Assembly (NCBI RefSeq): GCF_013618625.1
Contig: NZ_JABRWO010000012.1
Location: 124,001-188,000 of the forward strand
Reading direction: 5' to 3'
DNA: 64,000 nucleotides
Origin: Bremerella alba
GTDB lineage: Bacteria; Planctomycetota; Planctomycetia; Pirellulales; Pirellulaceae
The first letter of the stretch is position 1. Each line of letters begins with the position of its first letter. The notes beneath the pieces were generated by a model. The model saw only the letters and a list, made by a program, of their open reading frames with translations, was not told where the DNA came from and ran no database searches. This document shows positions 33,185 through 42,261 of the stretch, one piece after another. The translations under genes were made by a program, and so were the position numbers.

Positions 33185-34939
33185 ATGTTTGCCAAATCAC
33201 GCTTGCTCGCTGCCACCACTGGCGCACTCGCATCGATGCTGGCACTCAGTGGAGCCATGCTATCAGTTCAGGCCCAACGGCCAGCAGAGGCGACCACTGC
33301 AGACGGCGGCCCCATGCTGACTCGACAGATGGAGTTTGGCATTCCTTACCAGGTGGATGCTCCCGGCTCGACGCCCGAAGTCCAGTTGATGGTCTCAAAC
33401 GACCGAGGCGCTAATTGGGTTGGCTATCATCGTCAGTCGGCCCAGCAAAACCGGTTCGTCTTTCAAGCCCAATCCGATGGCGAATATTGGTTTGCAATCC
33501 GCACGTTCGATGCCAGCGGACGACCAACCGAAAACAACGGTTATTTCAAACCCGAGTTGAAAGTCGCCATCGACACGCAAACCCCAGACGTTTCGCTTAA
33601 GGCGCACGCACTGGAAAGTGGTGAGGTGATCGCACAGTGGTCGATTAACGACCCCGCGATTGACGTTGAACAGATCCAGCTAAGCTATCAATCGTCACTA
33701 CAGTCTCCTTTCCAGTCCGTTCAGGTCGATGCTTCCAATGCCTATCAAGCCGATGGTGTCATTGCTGGCGAAACACGGTTCTTTCCGATTGCGACGGATC
33801 GGGTCATGCAGATCCGACTCGATGCCTACGACAAAGCAGGCAACGTAGGCTTCGCTCAACAGTCGGTTTCGGTGCCGCTGGTTGCCCAAAAGCCAAGCTG
33901 GAACGGTGTTCCCAGACCAGCCCCAGGCAAGGCCGGCCCCGCCCCAGACTCATTGGCCGGCGGTAACATCCCGGTCGACCCGTTCCGACAACGCCGGATC
34001 GAGATGCCTGAGCCGCCCAAGCAAGCAGTACCCTGGCCGACCGATAATGCCGTGCCGCGACTACAAAACCATGCCAGCAACCCCAGCACGCCATCTAGTG
34101 CAGGCCCTCAGCAAAGTCAGCCGTTGGCCGGAATCGGAGTTCCGCCGGTGCCGCAGGGCATGGACGATCGGTTCAAGCCTGCCAGTATGAAGATGGAACC
34201 GCCGGTGGCTTCCTCTAGTCAGCCAGAACGCCCAACCGTCAGAGCAAACTCAACGGTCGGCCTTCCACCAGGGGTGACAGCCCAAGCGATCAACCACAAA
34301 GGCTTCGCGCTCAATTACGGAGTCGACACAGTCGGCCCCTCCGGCATCGGCCAGATCGAACTGTGGGTGACCCGCGATGCTGGCGAAACGTGGGAACCCG
34401 GTGGAACCGATCCCGATCGTCAAAGCCCGTTCGATGTGGAAGTTCAATCGGAAGGGACCTATGGGTTCCGCATCGTGGTTGAAGGAGGCAACGGCCTGAC
34501 CGGTCGACGCCCGCAACCCGGCGACCTGGCCGACATTTGGGTGCGTGTCGACCTGTCGCAACCGATCGCGACGATCACCAACGTGGTGTACGGAGAAGGT
34601 CCTCACGTGGGGCATCTGGATATCAGTTGGAATGCGACCGACAACGATCTGGCCGATCGACCTGTTTCGCTGTACTACGCGTCGTCGGCCGATGGCCCTT
34701 GGAAGCCGATTGCGGAAGAGATTGCCAACTCAGGGCAGTACATCTGGAAGATCACCCCGGAAGTGCCGGCCGATATCTTCCTGAAAGCAACGGCCCGGGA
34801 CCGATCTGGCAACGTGGGCGAATTCGTGCTGAAGCGAGCCATCGCCAACGACGGCCTCGTTCCTCGAGCTCAAATTCGCTCGCTACGGCCGATATCCGAG
34901 CAGAACGATCAAGCGGCGATGCCCTTTACGATTCGTTAG
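33185..34939 (+). CDS. Secreted protein with Ig-like domains and a Pro-rich linker
   Basis: A 584-residue exported protein; the signal peptide ends near VQA (about residue 31). The N-terminal half contains beta-rich repeats (VQLMVSNDRGANWVGYHR and DGEYWFAIRTFDASGR), the middle (about 240-350) is a disordered Pro/Ala/Gln linker, and the C-terminal half has two similar repeats (IELWVTRDAGETWEPGG and YGFRIVVEGGNGLTGR). The repeats look like fibronectin- or Ig-type sandwiches. I recognise no catalytic domain. ATG at 33185 is chosen because a signal peptide begins there with AAGGG upstream. holA follows after 42 bases on the same strand. Confidence 0.8.
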   Translation: MFAKSRLLAATTGALASMLALSGAMLSVQAQRPAEATTADGGPMLTRQMEFGIPYQVDAPGSTPEVQLMVSNDRGANWVGYHRQSAQQNRFVFQAQSDGEYWFAIRTFDASGRPTENNGYFKPELKVAIDTQTPDVSLKAHALESGEVIAQWSINDPAIDVEQIQLSYQSSLQSPFQSVQVDASNAYQADGVIAGETRFFPIATDRVMQIRLDAYDKAGNVGFAQQSVSVPLVAQKPSWNGVPRPAPGKAGPAPDSLAGGNIPVDPFRQRRIEMPEPPKQAVPWPTDNAVPRLQNHASNPSTPSSAGPQQSQPLAGIGVPPVPQGMDDRFKPASMKMEPPVASSSQPERPTVRANSTVGLPPGVTAQAINHKGFALNYGVDTVGPSGIGQIELWVTRDAGETWEPGGTDPDRQSPFDVEVQSEGTYGFRIVVEGGNGLTGRRPQPGDLADIWVRVDLSQPIATITNVVYGEGPHVGHLDISWNATDNDLADRPVSLYYASSADGPWKPIAEEIANSGQYIWKITPEVPADIFLKATARDRSGNVGEFVLKRAIANDGLVPRAQIRSLRPISEQNDQAAMPFTIR

Positions 34940-34981
34940 TCGCTGGTAGTCAAATGCTCCTGCACCGGGTAACTTGGTGAC

Positions 34982-36082
34982 ATGGCAAATACGGTTCATG
35001 CGTTTGATTTTCTTGACACGGACGCGACGTCGATTCCCTCGGTTTGCGTCGTCTTTGGCCGTGATGCCTTCCTGCGCGGGTTAGTCGCCGAAAAGATCCG
35101 CCGAGCGGTCCTGGGGGACGTGAACGATGTCCCGTACGGCAAGCTGGCCGGCAACACCGTGACCTGGGTTGATGTAGTGGACGAAGTTTCGACGATGAGC
35201 TTGTTCGGAAATTCCGGACGACGGCTGGCGATCGTGGAAGATGCCGACCCTTTCGTTTCTCGCTACCGCGACGAACTAGAGAGCTTTCTAGAAAAGTCGC
35301 GTCCCGGCGGAGTCCTCGTTCTGCAAGTCGAGAAGTGGGCCGCTAACACGCGACTGTATAAAAAGTGCAACGAGGTTGGTCTTCAGGTTCAATGCAATCC
35401 GCCGGAGAAGAAAGCCGGCAAGAAGACCTCGCTCGACATGGACGCGCTGAGCAAGTGGTTCGTCCGACGGGCAAAAGATGAACACGACGCCAAACTCAAC
35501 GCAGGCGCGGCTCATCTGCTGGTCGAACTACTAGGGACGGAACTGGGGCTTATCGATCAGGAGGTCGCCCGACTCTCGCTCTTCGTCGAACCGCACGAGG
35601 CCATCAACGAGGATCTTGTTCGCGAACAAGTTCATGGGGGTCAGCTTCAAGAGATCTGGCACCTGGTCGATGCGGCGGTCGAAGGAAAGACAGCCGAAGC
35701 GTTGAACCAGCTCGACCGACTCTTTCAAGCAGGCGACAAGCCACAGAAGCTGTACGGGCAAATTGCCTGGAGCTTGCGACGTTTTGCCGCCGCGACACGA
35801 ATCTATCAGCGAGGACGCCGCCGCGGCGACGCTGTCAGCTTGCGCGATGCATTGAAAGAAGCTGGCTTTCCTAACTGGCCCAAAGCGTTGGAAGAAGCCC
35901 AACGCCGCCTCTTAGCACTCGGTCAAATCCGTGGAGGACGGCTCTATCGACAGCTGCTCGAACTGGATATGTCCCTCAAAGGAAGTCACTCGCAAGAAGC
36001 CCGCGGGCGGTTGGCCTTGGAGAAGCTGATTGTGTCGTTCTCGAAAGCGATGGACCCACCGCGAACTGCTCCTCAACGTTAA
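34982..36082 (+). CDS. holA: DNA polymerase III delta subunit
   Basis: A 366-residue clamp-loader subunit that opens the sliding clamp. The N-terminal AAA+-like module has FGRDAFLRGLVAEKIRRAVLG in place of a functional Walker motif, as expected for delta; MSLFGNSGRRLAIVEDADPF is the typical second block, and the helical C-terminal collar region has LIDQEVARLSLF, then GGQLQEIWHLVDAAVEGKTAEALNQLDRLFQAGDKPQKLYGQIAWSLRRF. The length is slightly above the usual 330-345. A charged insert (PPEKKAGKKTSLDMD) sits in the middle. It probably shares a transcript with the upstream secreted protein gene. Confidence 0.9.
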   Translation: MANTVHAFDFLDTDATSIPSVCVVFGRDAFLRGLVAEKIRRAVLGDVNDVPYGKLAGNTVTWVDVVDEVSTMSLFGNSGRRLAIVEDADPFVSRYRDELESFLEKSRPGGVLVLQVEKWAANTRLYKKCNEVGLQVQCNPPEKKAGKKTSLDMDALSKWFVRRAKDEHDAKLNAGAAHLLVELLGTELGLIDQEVARLSLFVEPHEAINEDLVREQVHGGQLQEIWHLVDAAVEGKTAEALNQLDRLFQAGDKPQKLYGQIAWSLRRFAAATRIYQRGRRRGDAVSLRDALKEAGFPNWPKALEEAQRRLLALGQIRGGRLYRQLLELDMSLKGSHSQEARGRLALEKLIVSFSKAMDPPRTAPQR

Positions 36083-36391
36083 CCTTCAAGCTCTTGTTTC
36101 TTCTCGAAGGGGCTCCAATTCCCAGGGTGAAGATTGGGAAGTTGGTAACCGCTTTGCTCCTCACTCCTATGGGTAAAGGGGATCAGAATTGCTGTGGGGA
36201 CCGGAAGCATTGGTTCCAGGAAGCGGCGAGTACACGAAGCTGCAGCATGCGGACCAGCTTGGCAGCTAGCACTTGCTTGATAATCCGACTCGGTATCTCT
36301 TGCTTCAATCTTGACGATTTCCTACTATCCGCCGACCGTTTCTTGGAAGAAGGCTCGCGCCTATGCGCGCCATCAACGGAAGCCCGAGCGA
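36083..36391. other. Intergenic region upstream of the lipoprotein gene
   Basis: In 309 bases no gene, RNA or strong hairpin was recognised. A CCTTC/GAAGG pair just after holA is too weak to call a terminator. A TTGACG occurs at about 36320 without an acceptable -10 box. Confidence 0.35.
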
Positions 36392-38230
36392 ATGATGTCG
36401 AAGATTATCCTCCTTAGCGTTGCCACCCTGACCGTCCTACTGACCGGCTGCATGAGCGGCTGGAATCGCGGTATGAGTGATCCCAGTTCGATCAACTCGT
36501 ATCTCAATCAGAAAGCGGTTCAAGAGAAACCGGTGGCAAAACACTCCAGCGCGCCCGAAGGCAAGAAGCCTGAGCAGCACGAGTTAGCCAAGTCCGAAAG
36601 CAGTGATGTCGCGCTTGGCAAAAAGCTGGCGGCTCGCCTGGCGGAAGTAAAGAACCAATCCGCGGAATCCGCACCACTAGGCGAGAAGTACGCGGCCCGT
36701 CTGGAAGCGTTAACCTTGCCAGCCGACGACAAACAGCAAATTCTGAGCGAGTTCGCTTCGGCCAGCGACGCTCAGTGGGAAGAACTGCTTTCCAAGTTGG
36801 AGCCAGTCTTCGGACCTAAGCAGCAAGCGGTCGTCAAAAAGGAAGCAGCCAGCGAATCCGACCTGGTCGATCAATACGCCTCAAAGCTCGTACAGCGACA
36901 CCTGAACATGCCCGCAGACAGCGTCCCGGCGGAACAGCCCACGCGTTTGCCATCGACCAACATGCATCAAGATACGTCCCATCTGGCCCAGGCCGACCCC
37001 GCTGGCTACCCCCGGACGATCGATCTCGACCGAGGCAAGACAACGCCGGCAGCTCGTGCGACAGCTCCTCCCGAGGAAAAGATACGTCGCGACACCGGTG
37101 TTCAGCTGGCCGCCTATGTGCCGGAGTTGGATGCCCACGCGAAAGGTCTCACTCCAGAAGACGTACAGGCCGCCGCCATTGCCGATATGAAGCGGGATCC
37201 GATGAACATGCCTGACAAAACGGCCGGCCCCAAGCCGAAGGTGGATCAGCCGCAGGAAGAAGAAACCGTCAGCCAACTGACCCAAGTCGAATACCGAGCG
37301 ATGAAGATCCTCTGGCAGCGCAGTCAACTTTCGTTGGAAGCATTGCACAAAGAGTACAAAGCTCAGTTCGCTCCTGAGCAAACGCGGACTTCGCCGGACC
37401 CAAGCATCCTAAGCCTCGACGAACTTCACGCGATTCTCTTCGACCTGAAAGGACGCGGTTGGATCTCAGATACCCGGCGAGGCAATACAGTCGTCTTTTG
37501 GGCGGCTCGCAATCAAGAGGAAACCGACACTGGCAGTTGGGAAAAGCTAATGGACGACACGATCCAAAAGCTCGAACGAATTGCCACCGACACGCGGGCC
37601 TCGGAAGAAGAACGCACGATCGCTCAGCTTCGCCTGCGGATGCTGTATCTAGTTGCGAATCGTAAGGCCGACGCCATGGAAAAGGTCGATAGCTTGACGC
37701 CGGAAGAGCAAGAGGTTTGGAGCAACACGCTTTTTGGCTTAGCCGACTACATGAAAGTCGAAGAGATTCCCGTCGAACGCCGTCATACGCTGGCCCTGGG
37801 CTCTTTCCGCCGGGCCATGTCACATCTGGAAGCGGCCAGCCCGCTGGAACTGCGTAACCTGGAATTCATTCAAAGCGTCGACAGTTTTGGCCAATTCAAG
37901 CCATTCCCTTCGCATGATTTTCAACCCAAGCAGGAAGTCCTGTTGTACGTCGAGGTCGAGAACTTCTCGAGCCGCGACAACGGCGGCAAGTTTGAAACGG
38001 CTTTGCAGAGCAACTACGAGATCTACGACCAGGCAGGCCGTCGGATCGATGCTCGCCAGTTCCCAGAAGTGAAGGACAGTTGCCGCGTTCGTCGTCGCGA
38101 TTTTTACGTCCCCTACCGACTCTATATGCCTGAGAATATCCCCTCTGGCACCTATCGACTAGAATTGACGGTCCGCGATTCGACCGCCGATAAGTTTGGC
38201 CAGACCTCGATCGAGTTCCGCATCAAGTAG
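36392..38230 (+). CDS. Lipoprotein with an internal BlaI/MecI-like winged-helix segment
   Basis: A 612-residue predicted lipoprotein: the signal ends in LLTGC, with the lipidated Cys at residue 20. Residues about 25-285 are charged, Ala/Glu/Lys-rich and probably extended. Residues about 289-377 read LTQVEYRAMKILWQRSQLSLEALHKEY, then ELHAILFDLKGRGWISDTRRGNTVVFWAA, which closely follows the winged-helix pattern of BlaI/MecI repressors, a cytoplasmic DNA-binding family, and is out of place in a lipoprotein. The rest (about 400-612) is a helical part and a final beta-rich domain with VLLYVEVENFSSRDN and PENIPSGTYRLELTVRD. ATG at 36392 or 36395 is preferred to fit the lipobox. A flavin oxidase gene follows after ten bases. 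Confidence 0.8.
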   Translation: MMSKIILLSVATLTVLLTGCMSGWNRGMSDPSSINSYLNQKAVQEKPVAKHSSAPEGKKPEQHELAKSESSDVALGKKLAARLAEVKNQSAESAPLGEKYAARLEALTLPADDKQQILSEFASASDAQWEELLSKLEPVFGPKQQAVVKKEAASESDLVDQYASKLVQRHLNMPADSVPAEQPTRLPSTNMHQDTSHLAQADPAGYPRTIDLDRGKTTPAARATAPPEEKIRRDTGVQLAAYVPELDAHAKGLTPEDVQAAAIADMKRDPMNMPDKTAGPKPKVDQPQEEETVSQLTQVEYRAMKILWQRSQLSLEALHKEYKAQFAPEQTRTSPDPSILSLDELHAILFDLKGRGWISDTRRGNTVVFWAARNQEETDTGSWEKLMDDTIQKLERIATDTRASEEERTIAQLRLRMLYLVANRKADAMEKVDSLTPEEQEVWSNTLFGLADYMKVEEIPVERRHTLALGSFRRAMSHLEAASPLELRNLEFIQSVDSFGQFKPFPSHDFQPKQEVLLYVEVENFSSRDNGGKFETALQSNYEIYDQAGRRIDARQFPEVKDSCRVRRRDFYVPYRLYMPENIPSGTYRLELTVRDSTADKFGQTSIEFRIK

Positions 38231-38240
38231 GAAGACGCCC

Positions 38241-39365
38241 ATGCTCAGGTGCGACGTTGCTGTAATTGGTACCGGCGGCGTCGGCAGCGCGGCAGTCGCA
38301 CACTTAGCTCAAGCAGGCGCATCGGTCATCGGGCTCGATCGCTACTCGCCGCCCCACATCCATGGCAGTTCGCACGGCCAGACGCGTGTCATTCGCATGG
38401 CCTACTTCGAGCACCCGGACTATGTACCGCTGCTTCATCAGGCCTATCGCGGTTGGAGCGACCTGCAGCAAGCGACCGGTCGTTCGTTGTACTTCCCCAC
38501 CGGCGTGCTACAAATTGGGCCGGAAGCAGGCGAAGTCATTGCCGGTACACTGCGGAGTGCTCAAGAGCATCACCTCGCGATCCAGCGAATTGCGTACGAC
38601 GAAATCACCGATGTGTTTCCCGGGGTGGTCGCGCCGGAAGACTGCGTCGGCATCTTGGAACGCGACGCCGGTTACCTGCTGGTGAGCGAGTGCATCCAGG
38701 CCTATCTCGAACAGGCCAAGCGGCACGGGGCCAATATCAAGACCGACTCGCCGGTTCAGTCTTGGACACGCATAGGGCAAACGTTTGAGCTGCGTACCGC
38801 GTCTGAAGTCATTCACGCCGGGCAGTTAATCATTTGCGGCGGGGCGTGGGCCTCTCAGCTTCTCGCTGACCTGAAGGTGCCGATGACCATTTTGCGGAAG
38901 CATCTTTATTGGTACGCGAATGATGCCTCAGCCTACACGAGCCAGGCCCAATTTCCGGTTTTTCTTATCGAAACACCGACGGGCATCTACTATGGATTTC
39001 CCCAGATCGAGCACGGGGTGAAGCTCTCGCGACACGATGGGGGCGAACCGATCGCGTCGGCCGCTCAGCAGAACCAAAACGAGGACCCAGCCGATCGCCG
39101 CGCGCTCGAAGCGTTCGCGGCGGGTCACCTCCCCCTGCTCTCCAAAAACTTGCTGCACCGCGAGGCATGTATGTATACCGTCACGCCGGATCAGCATTTT
39201 CTTGTGGGGACGCATCCCGAGCACGACGGTCTGCACTTTGCCGCTGGCCTTTCCGGGCACGGTTTCAAGTTCGCTTCGGCCCTGGGCGAGATCCTATGCG
39301 ACCTGGCGATGACCGGCCAGACGTCGTCGCCGATCGAGTTTCTTTCGCCACGGCGATTCTCTTAA
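38241..39365 (+). CDS. Monomeric sarcosine oxidase / N-methyltryptophan oxidase-like flavoprotein
   Basis: A 374-residue flavin oxidase of the SolA/MTOX type, which oxidises secondary N-methyl amino acids to release formaldehyde and hydrogen peroxide. The dinucleotide-binding motif DVAVIGTGGVGSAAVAHLA opens the protein; the SSHGQTRVIRMAYFEHPDYVPL block is typical of the family, and the covalent-flavin Cys region near the C-terminus (HREACMYTVTPDQHFLVG) is present, followed by GLSGHGFKFASALGEIL. Substrate is inferred only at family level. AGGAAG precedes the ATG at 38241. It follows the lipoprotein gene by ten bases, so the pair are probably co-transcribed. Confidence 0.9.
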   Translation: MLRCDVAVIGTGGVGSAAVAHLAQAGASVIGLDRYSPPHIHGSSHGQTRVIRMAYFEHPDYVPLLHQAYRGWSDLQQATGRSLYFPTGVLQIGPEAGEVIAGTLRSAQEHHLAIQRIAYDEITDVFPGVVAPEDCVGILERDAGYLLVSECIQAYLEQAKRHGANIKTDSPVQSWTRIGQTFELRTASEVIHAGQLIICGGAWASQLLADLKVPMTILRKHLYWYANDASAYTSQAQFPVFLIETPTGIYYGFPQIEHGVKLSRHDGGEPIASAAQQNQNEDPADRRALEAFAAGHLPLLSKNLLHREACMYTVTPDQHFLVGTHPEHDGLHFAAGLSGHGFKFASALGEILCDLAMTGQTSSPIEFLSPRRFS

Positions 39366-39479
39366 ATCGCGTCCCTGATACTTAACAACAACCTAGAGTT
39401 GGTTACGCGTTTCGCTGCGCCACTGCGCACGCGTCGGACAATCGACATAACCGCTGCAATCCGCCTTTGAGAAGTCGCC

Positions 39480-41081
39480 ATGAGTCAGCTTCAGTTACCC
39501 CCTCAAGCTCAGCAATACGCCAGTCTCCTTCGACAGCAGTGGAAACTGTGGGTGCCGGTAGCGTTCGGCTGTTTTCTATTGGCGGCAACCTATTCCTTGG
39601 TGAAGCCAGACCAGTGGCAAGCAACGCAGTCGGTTTTACTGCGTGACGAAGCGGCCGGACAGCTTAGCGGCCAGGGGCGTTTCGACAGCATCGACACGAT
39701 GAAAGCTGCTCAGGAAATGGTGGTGGAAGTGGCTCGCAATCAAGCGGTTCTAGAAGCCACCCTCAAGCAAGTTGGGCCGCAACTAGGCAGCCGCGTCAAA
39801 GGTGAGTGGCCGACACTGACCGATATTGAATCGTTGCGAAAAAACGTGGCCGTCAGCCCACCCAACGGTGCCGAGTTCGGCACTACGGAAGTGTTGCATC
39901 TTTCGGTTGATGCCGACCATCGCGAGCGTGCGATTGTGTTGGTTTCAACCCTTTGCCAACAAATGGACATCGCTCTGAAGAATATCCGCAATCGACGCGC
40001 CGACAGCGTGATCGCCGAACTGAATAACGCCGAGCTACTTGCCCAACAAGAACTGGCCAGGGCAACCGAAGTTTTGAAAGCTCAGGAAACGAAAGTAGGC
40101 AGCGACCTGGGCGAACTGCGAAGCTTGAACGATGCCAGTTCCGGCGACGGAAATCTCCGCAACGCCTGGAATCAGATCAAGCAGCAGATTCGTGACGGCG
40201 AGGCTGAACTGGTCAAGCTGGACGAACAGCTCAACATTTTGGAAGCGGCGCAAAACGACCCCGATCACTTGATCGCGACCCCCAACCAATTGCTTGAGAG
40301 CCAGCCTTCGCTACGTCGCTTGAAAGATGGCTTGGTCGACGCTCAACTCCGGACATCGCAGCTGATGGGTAAGATGAGCAAATCGCACCCGCAAGTTCTC
40401 TCGGCGATTGCCGCGGAAGAAGAAGTCCGCCGCAAGCTACGAGAGGAATTAGAAATCTCAGTCCGTGGGGTGCAAGCCGACGTGCAATTACAGCGTTCGC
40501 GGCTGAAATCGATCAACAATCAAGAGACCGACGTTCGCGAACGACTCGACTCGCTGGCTTCCATTCGTGCGGGCTACGCCAACCTGGTAGCCGACGTCGA
40601 TAAATGCACCGTCGTATTGCGGACCGCACACGAACAACTGGCAGATGCCAAGGCCAACAAAAGAGCTTCCGAAACTTCCAGCTTGATCACCCGTATCGAC
40701 CAGCCCACCACCGGCGAATATCCGATGGGCCCCAGCAAAACGGTCATTGCCGGAGGCGGTTTGCTCGGTGGACTGATGCTGGGGATAGGAGTCGTTGTGC
40801 TGCTATCACCGATGCCAGGCAGCCAAGGCCGCCGCTGGACCGATCATCTGTTTGGACGTCGCTCGACCGACACTTCCACCGCACCTACTGCTGGCGATCG
40901 CCGATCAGTTGCCCGTACCTCTGAGCCGCCAGCCAATCCGGCCGCAGCCAACTCAGATGCCACCGGCCGAGGGCGTCGTGCGACCGACCAAGCCTCACCG
41001 GCAACCTACCCGGAAGTCGATCGCCGTGGAGGTTTCGACCGTCGCGGGACGGCCGCGCCACGAGAACGGCGCGGCCAGTAG
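39480..41081 (+). CDS. Wzz/GumC-like polysaccharide co-polymerase
   Basis: A 533-residue inner-membrane protein with a transmembrane helix near each end of its periplasmic part (about residues 26-44 and 418-438) and a long coiled-coil region between (ELNNAELLAQQELARATEVLKAQ and SRLKSINNQETDVRERLDSLASIRAGY). The N-terminal SLVKPDQWQATQSVLLRDE and a proline-containing GEYPMGPSKT segment before the second helix fit the Wzz/GumC type that sets polysaccharide chain length. No tyrosine-kinase domain is fused; the tail (about 450-533) is disordered, rich in Arg, Thr and Ala. It may act with the WcaJ-type transferase encoded at 44798-46207. Confidence 0.82.
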   Translation: MSQLQLPPQAQQYASLLRQQWKLWVPVAFGCFLLAATYSLVKPDQWQATQSVLLRDEAAGQLSGQGRFDSIDTMKAAQEMVVEVARNQAVLEATLKQVGPQLGSRVKGEWPTLTDIESLRKNVAVSPPNGAEFGTTEVLHLSVDADHRERAIVLVSTLCQQMDIALKNIRNRRADSVIAELNNAELLAQQELARATEVLKAQETKVGSDLGELRSLNDASSGDGNLRNAWNQIKQQIRDGEAELVKLDEQLNILEAAQNDPDHLIATPNQLLESQPSLRRLKDGLVDAQLRTSQLMGKMSKSHPQVLSAIAAEEEVRRKLREELEISVRGVQADVQLQRSRLKSINNQETDVRERLDSLASIRAGYANLVADVDKCTVVLRTAHEQLADAKANKRASETSSLITRIDQPTTGEYPMGPSKTVIAGGGLLGGLMLGIGVVVLLSPMPGSQGRRWTDHLFGRRSTDTSTAPTAGDRRSVARTSEPPANPAAANSDATGRGRRATDQASPATYPEVDRRGGFDRRGTAAPRERRGQ

Positions 41082-41097
41082 AGGGCTAACCTAGTTT

Positions 41098-42096
41098 CTA
41101 TTTCGCTTGGAAGTCGGTCGGCTTCAAGCCTTTTTTGAAGCTATTGAAACCATAGAAGCTCGGATCGTAGTCGCCGATGATGCTGACATCGAGATTCGGT
41201 GTGATCTTGTCTTCCAGACCCAGCAGATCGAACACCGCGTTCACCACAATTCGGCGACCGTCCTCATTAAGGTAGTCGATTGCACTGCCGAACGTGCTAC
41301 ACACAGACGTCCCTTCTTTGCCTCCTTCAAGTTGATACGGCATCGTCCAGACGATGGGCATCATGGGATCGTTCTTCTTGCCTGCAACAGGCTTATCTTC
41401 CGGCTTCATTCCTTCCAGTACCGCTCCATAGACCAGCACGGTCGCGTCTTCCGGTAGATTGCGAACCCCATACACGTCGGTGGGTCCCCAGACATCGTCG
41501 ACACCACAGAGGATGGGGTTATTCTTCTGTTGCTCGTTGATCACTCCACGGGTGCTTTCTCCCTTGTGCTTGCCGTGGTGATTCACCCACGTTTCGCCTA
41601 GCACCTTTTTACCAAAGCCACCTTGGGCATTGAAACTGTACGAGTTGTACTTGGCATCTTTGGGAATGTTGAACGCGTGGGTCGACGTACGAATACCGAT
41701 GATCGGCTTGCCTGCTTTCAGGTATTCGTCAATGACCTGCATGTCTTCATCCGGCAGATTGCGGAAGCGGGTCATGATGATGCATAGGTCAGCCGACTTC
41801 AGTTTTTCGATGCCGGGAATGTTCTTTTGATTGTTCGGATCGACTGTACCATCTTCCGGATTGATCGAAAACAAAACGGTACATTCAAAGCCGTGATGCT
41901 GTGAAAGAATGTCGGCGAGCATCGGAAGCGCTTCTTCCGAGCGATACTCTTCGTCTCCACTGATGAGCACGATGTGCTTCCCTTCGCCAGGGCCTTCGCC
42001 ACCATCGTAAGTAAGCATCGTTTCGTCGGCATACATCATAGAGAACGGTGTCAACATCAGGGCAATCAACGCGAGCCCGAAGCGATTGAATTTCAT
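41098..42096 (-). CDS. Secreted ThuA-like protein
   Basis: A 332-residue exported protein; the signal peptide ends near MYA (about residue 23). It adopts the ThuA/class I glutamine-amidotransferase-like fold: HIVLISGDEEYRSEEALPMLADIL, LKSADLCIIMTRFRNLPDEDMQVIDEYLKAGKPIIGIRTSTHAFN and NVNHH-type GETWVNHHGKHKGEST. The nucleophile Cys and catalytic His of true amidotransferases are not evident (IRTSTHAF replaces the nucleophile elbow). Such proteins are frequent in planctomycetes beside PVC-type cytochromes, as here, where the cytochrome gene is divergent 165 bases away. A role in sugar breakdown is likely but unproven. Confidence 0.85.
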   Translation of the reverse strand: MKFNRFGLALIALMLTPFSMMYADETMLTYDGGEGPGEGKHIVLISGDEEYRSEEALPMLADILSQHHGFECTVLFSINPEDGTVDPNNQKNIPGIEKLKSADLCIIMTRFRNLPDEDMQVIDEYLKAGKPIIGIRTSTHAFNIPKDAKYNSYSFNAQGGFGKKVLGETWVNHHGKHKGESTRGVINEQQKNNPILCGVDDVWGPTDVYGVRNLPEDATVLVYGAVLEGMKPEDKPVAGKKNDPMMPIVWTMPYQLEGGKEGTSVCSTFGSAIDYLNEDGRRIVVNAVFDLLGLEDKITPNLDVSIIGDYDPSFYGFNSFKKGLKPTDFQAK

Positions 42097-42261
42097 GGAT
42101 AAGTCCTAATGGGGTAAATCGAAAGGTGGGAAGTCTTGAACCAGTTCGGTTATAATCGAAATCGAGCCACATTTCACCGCTTGCACGCGATCAATTCCCA
42201 CGAATTTATCACGGCGCCGCTGCGTCTGCCCTCCCTCCTTGCTTCATTCGAAGGTTTCGCC

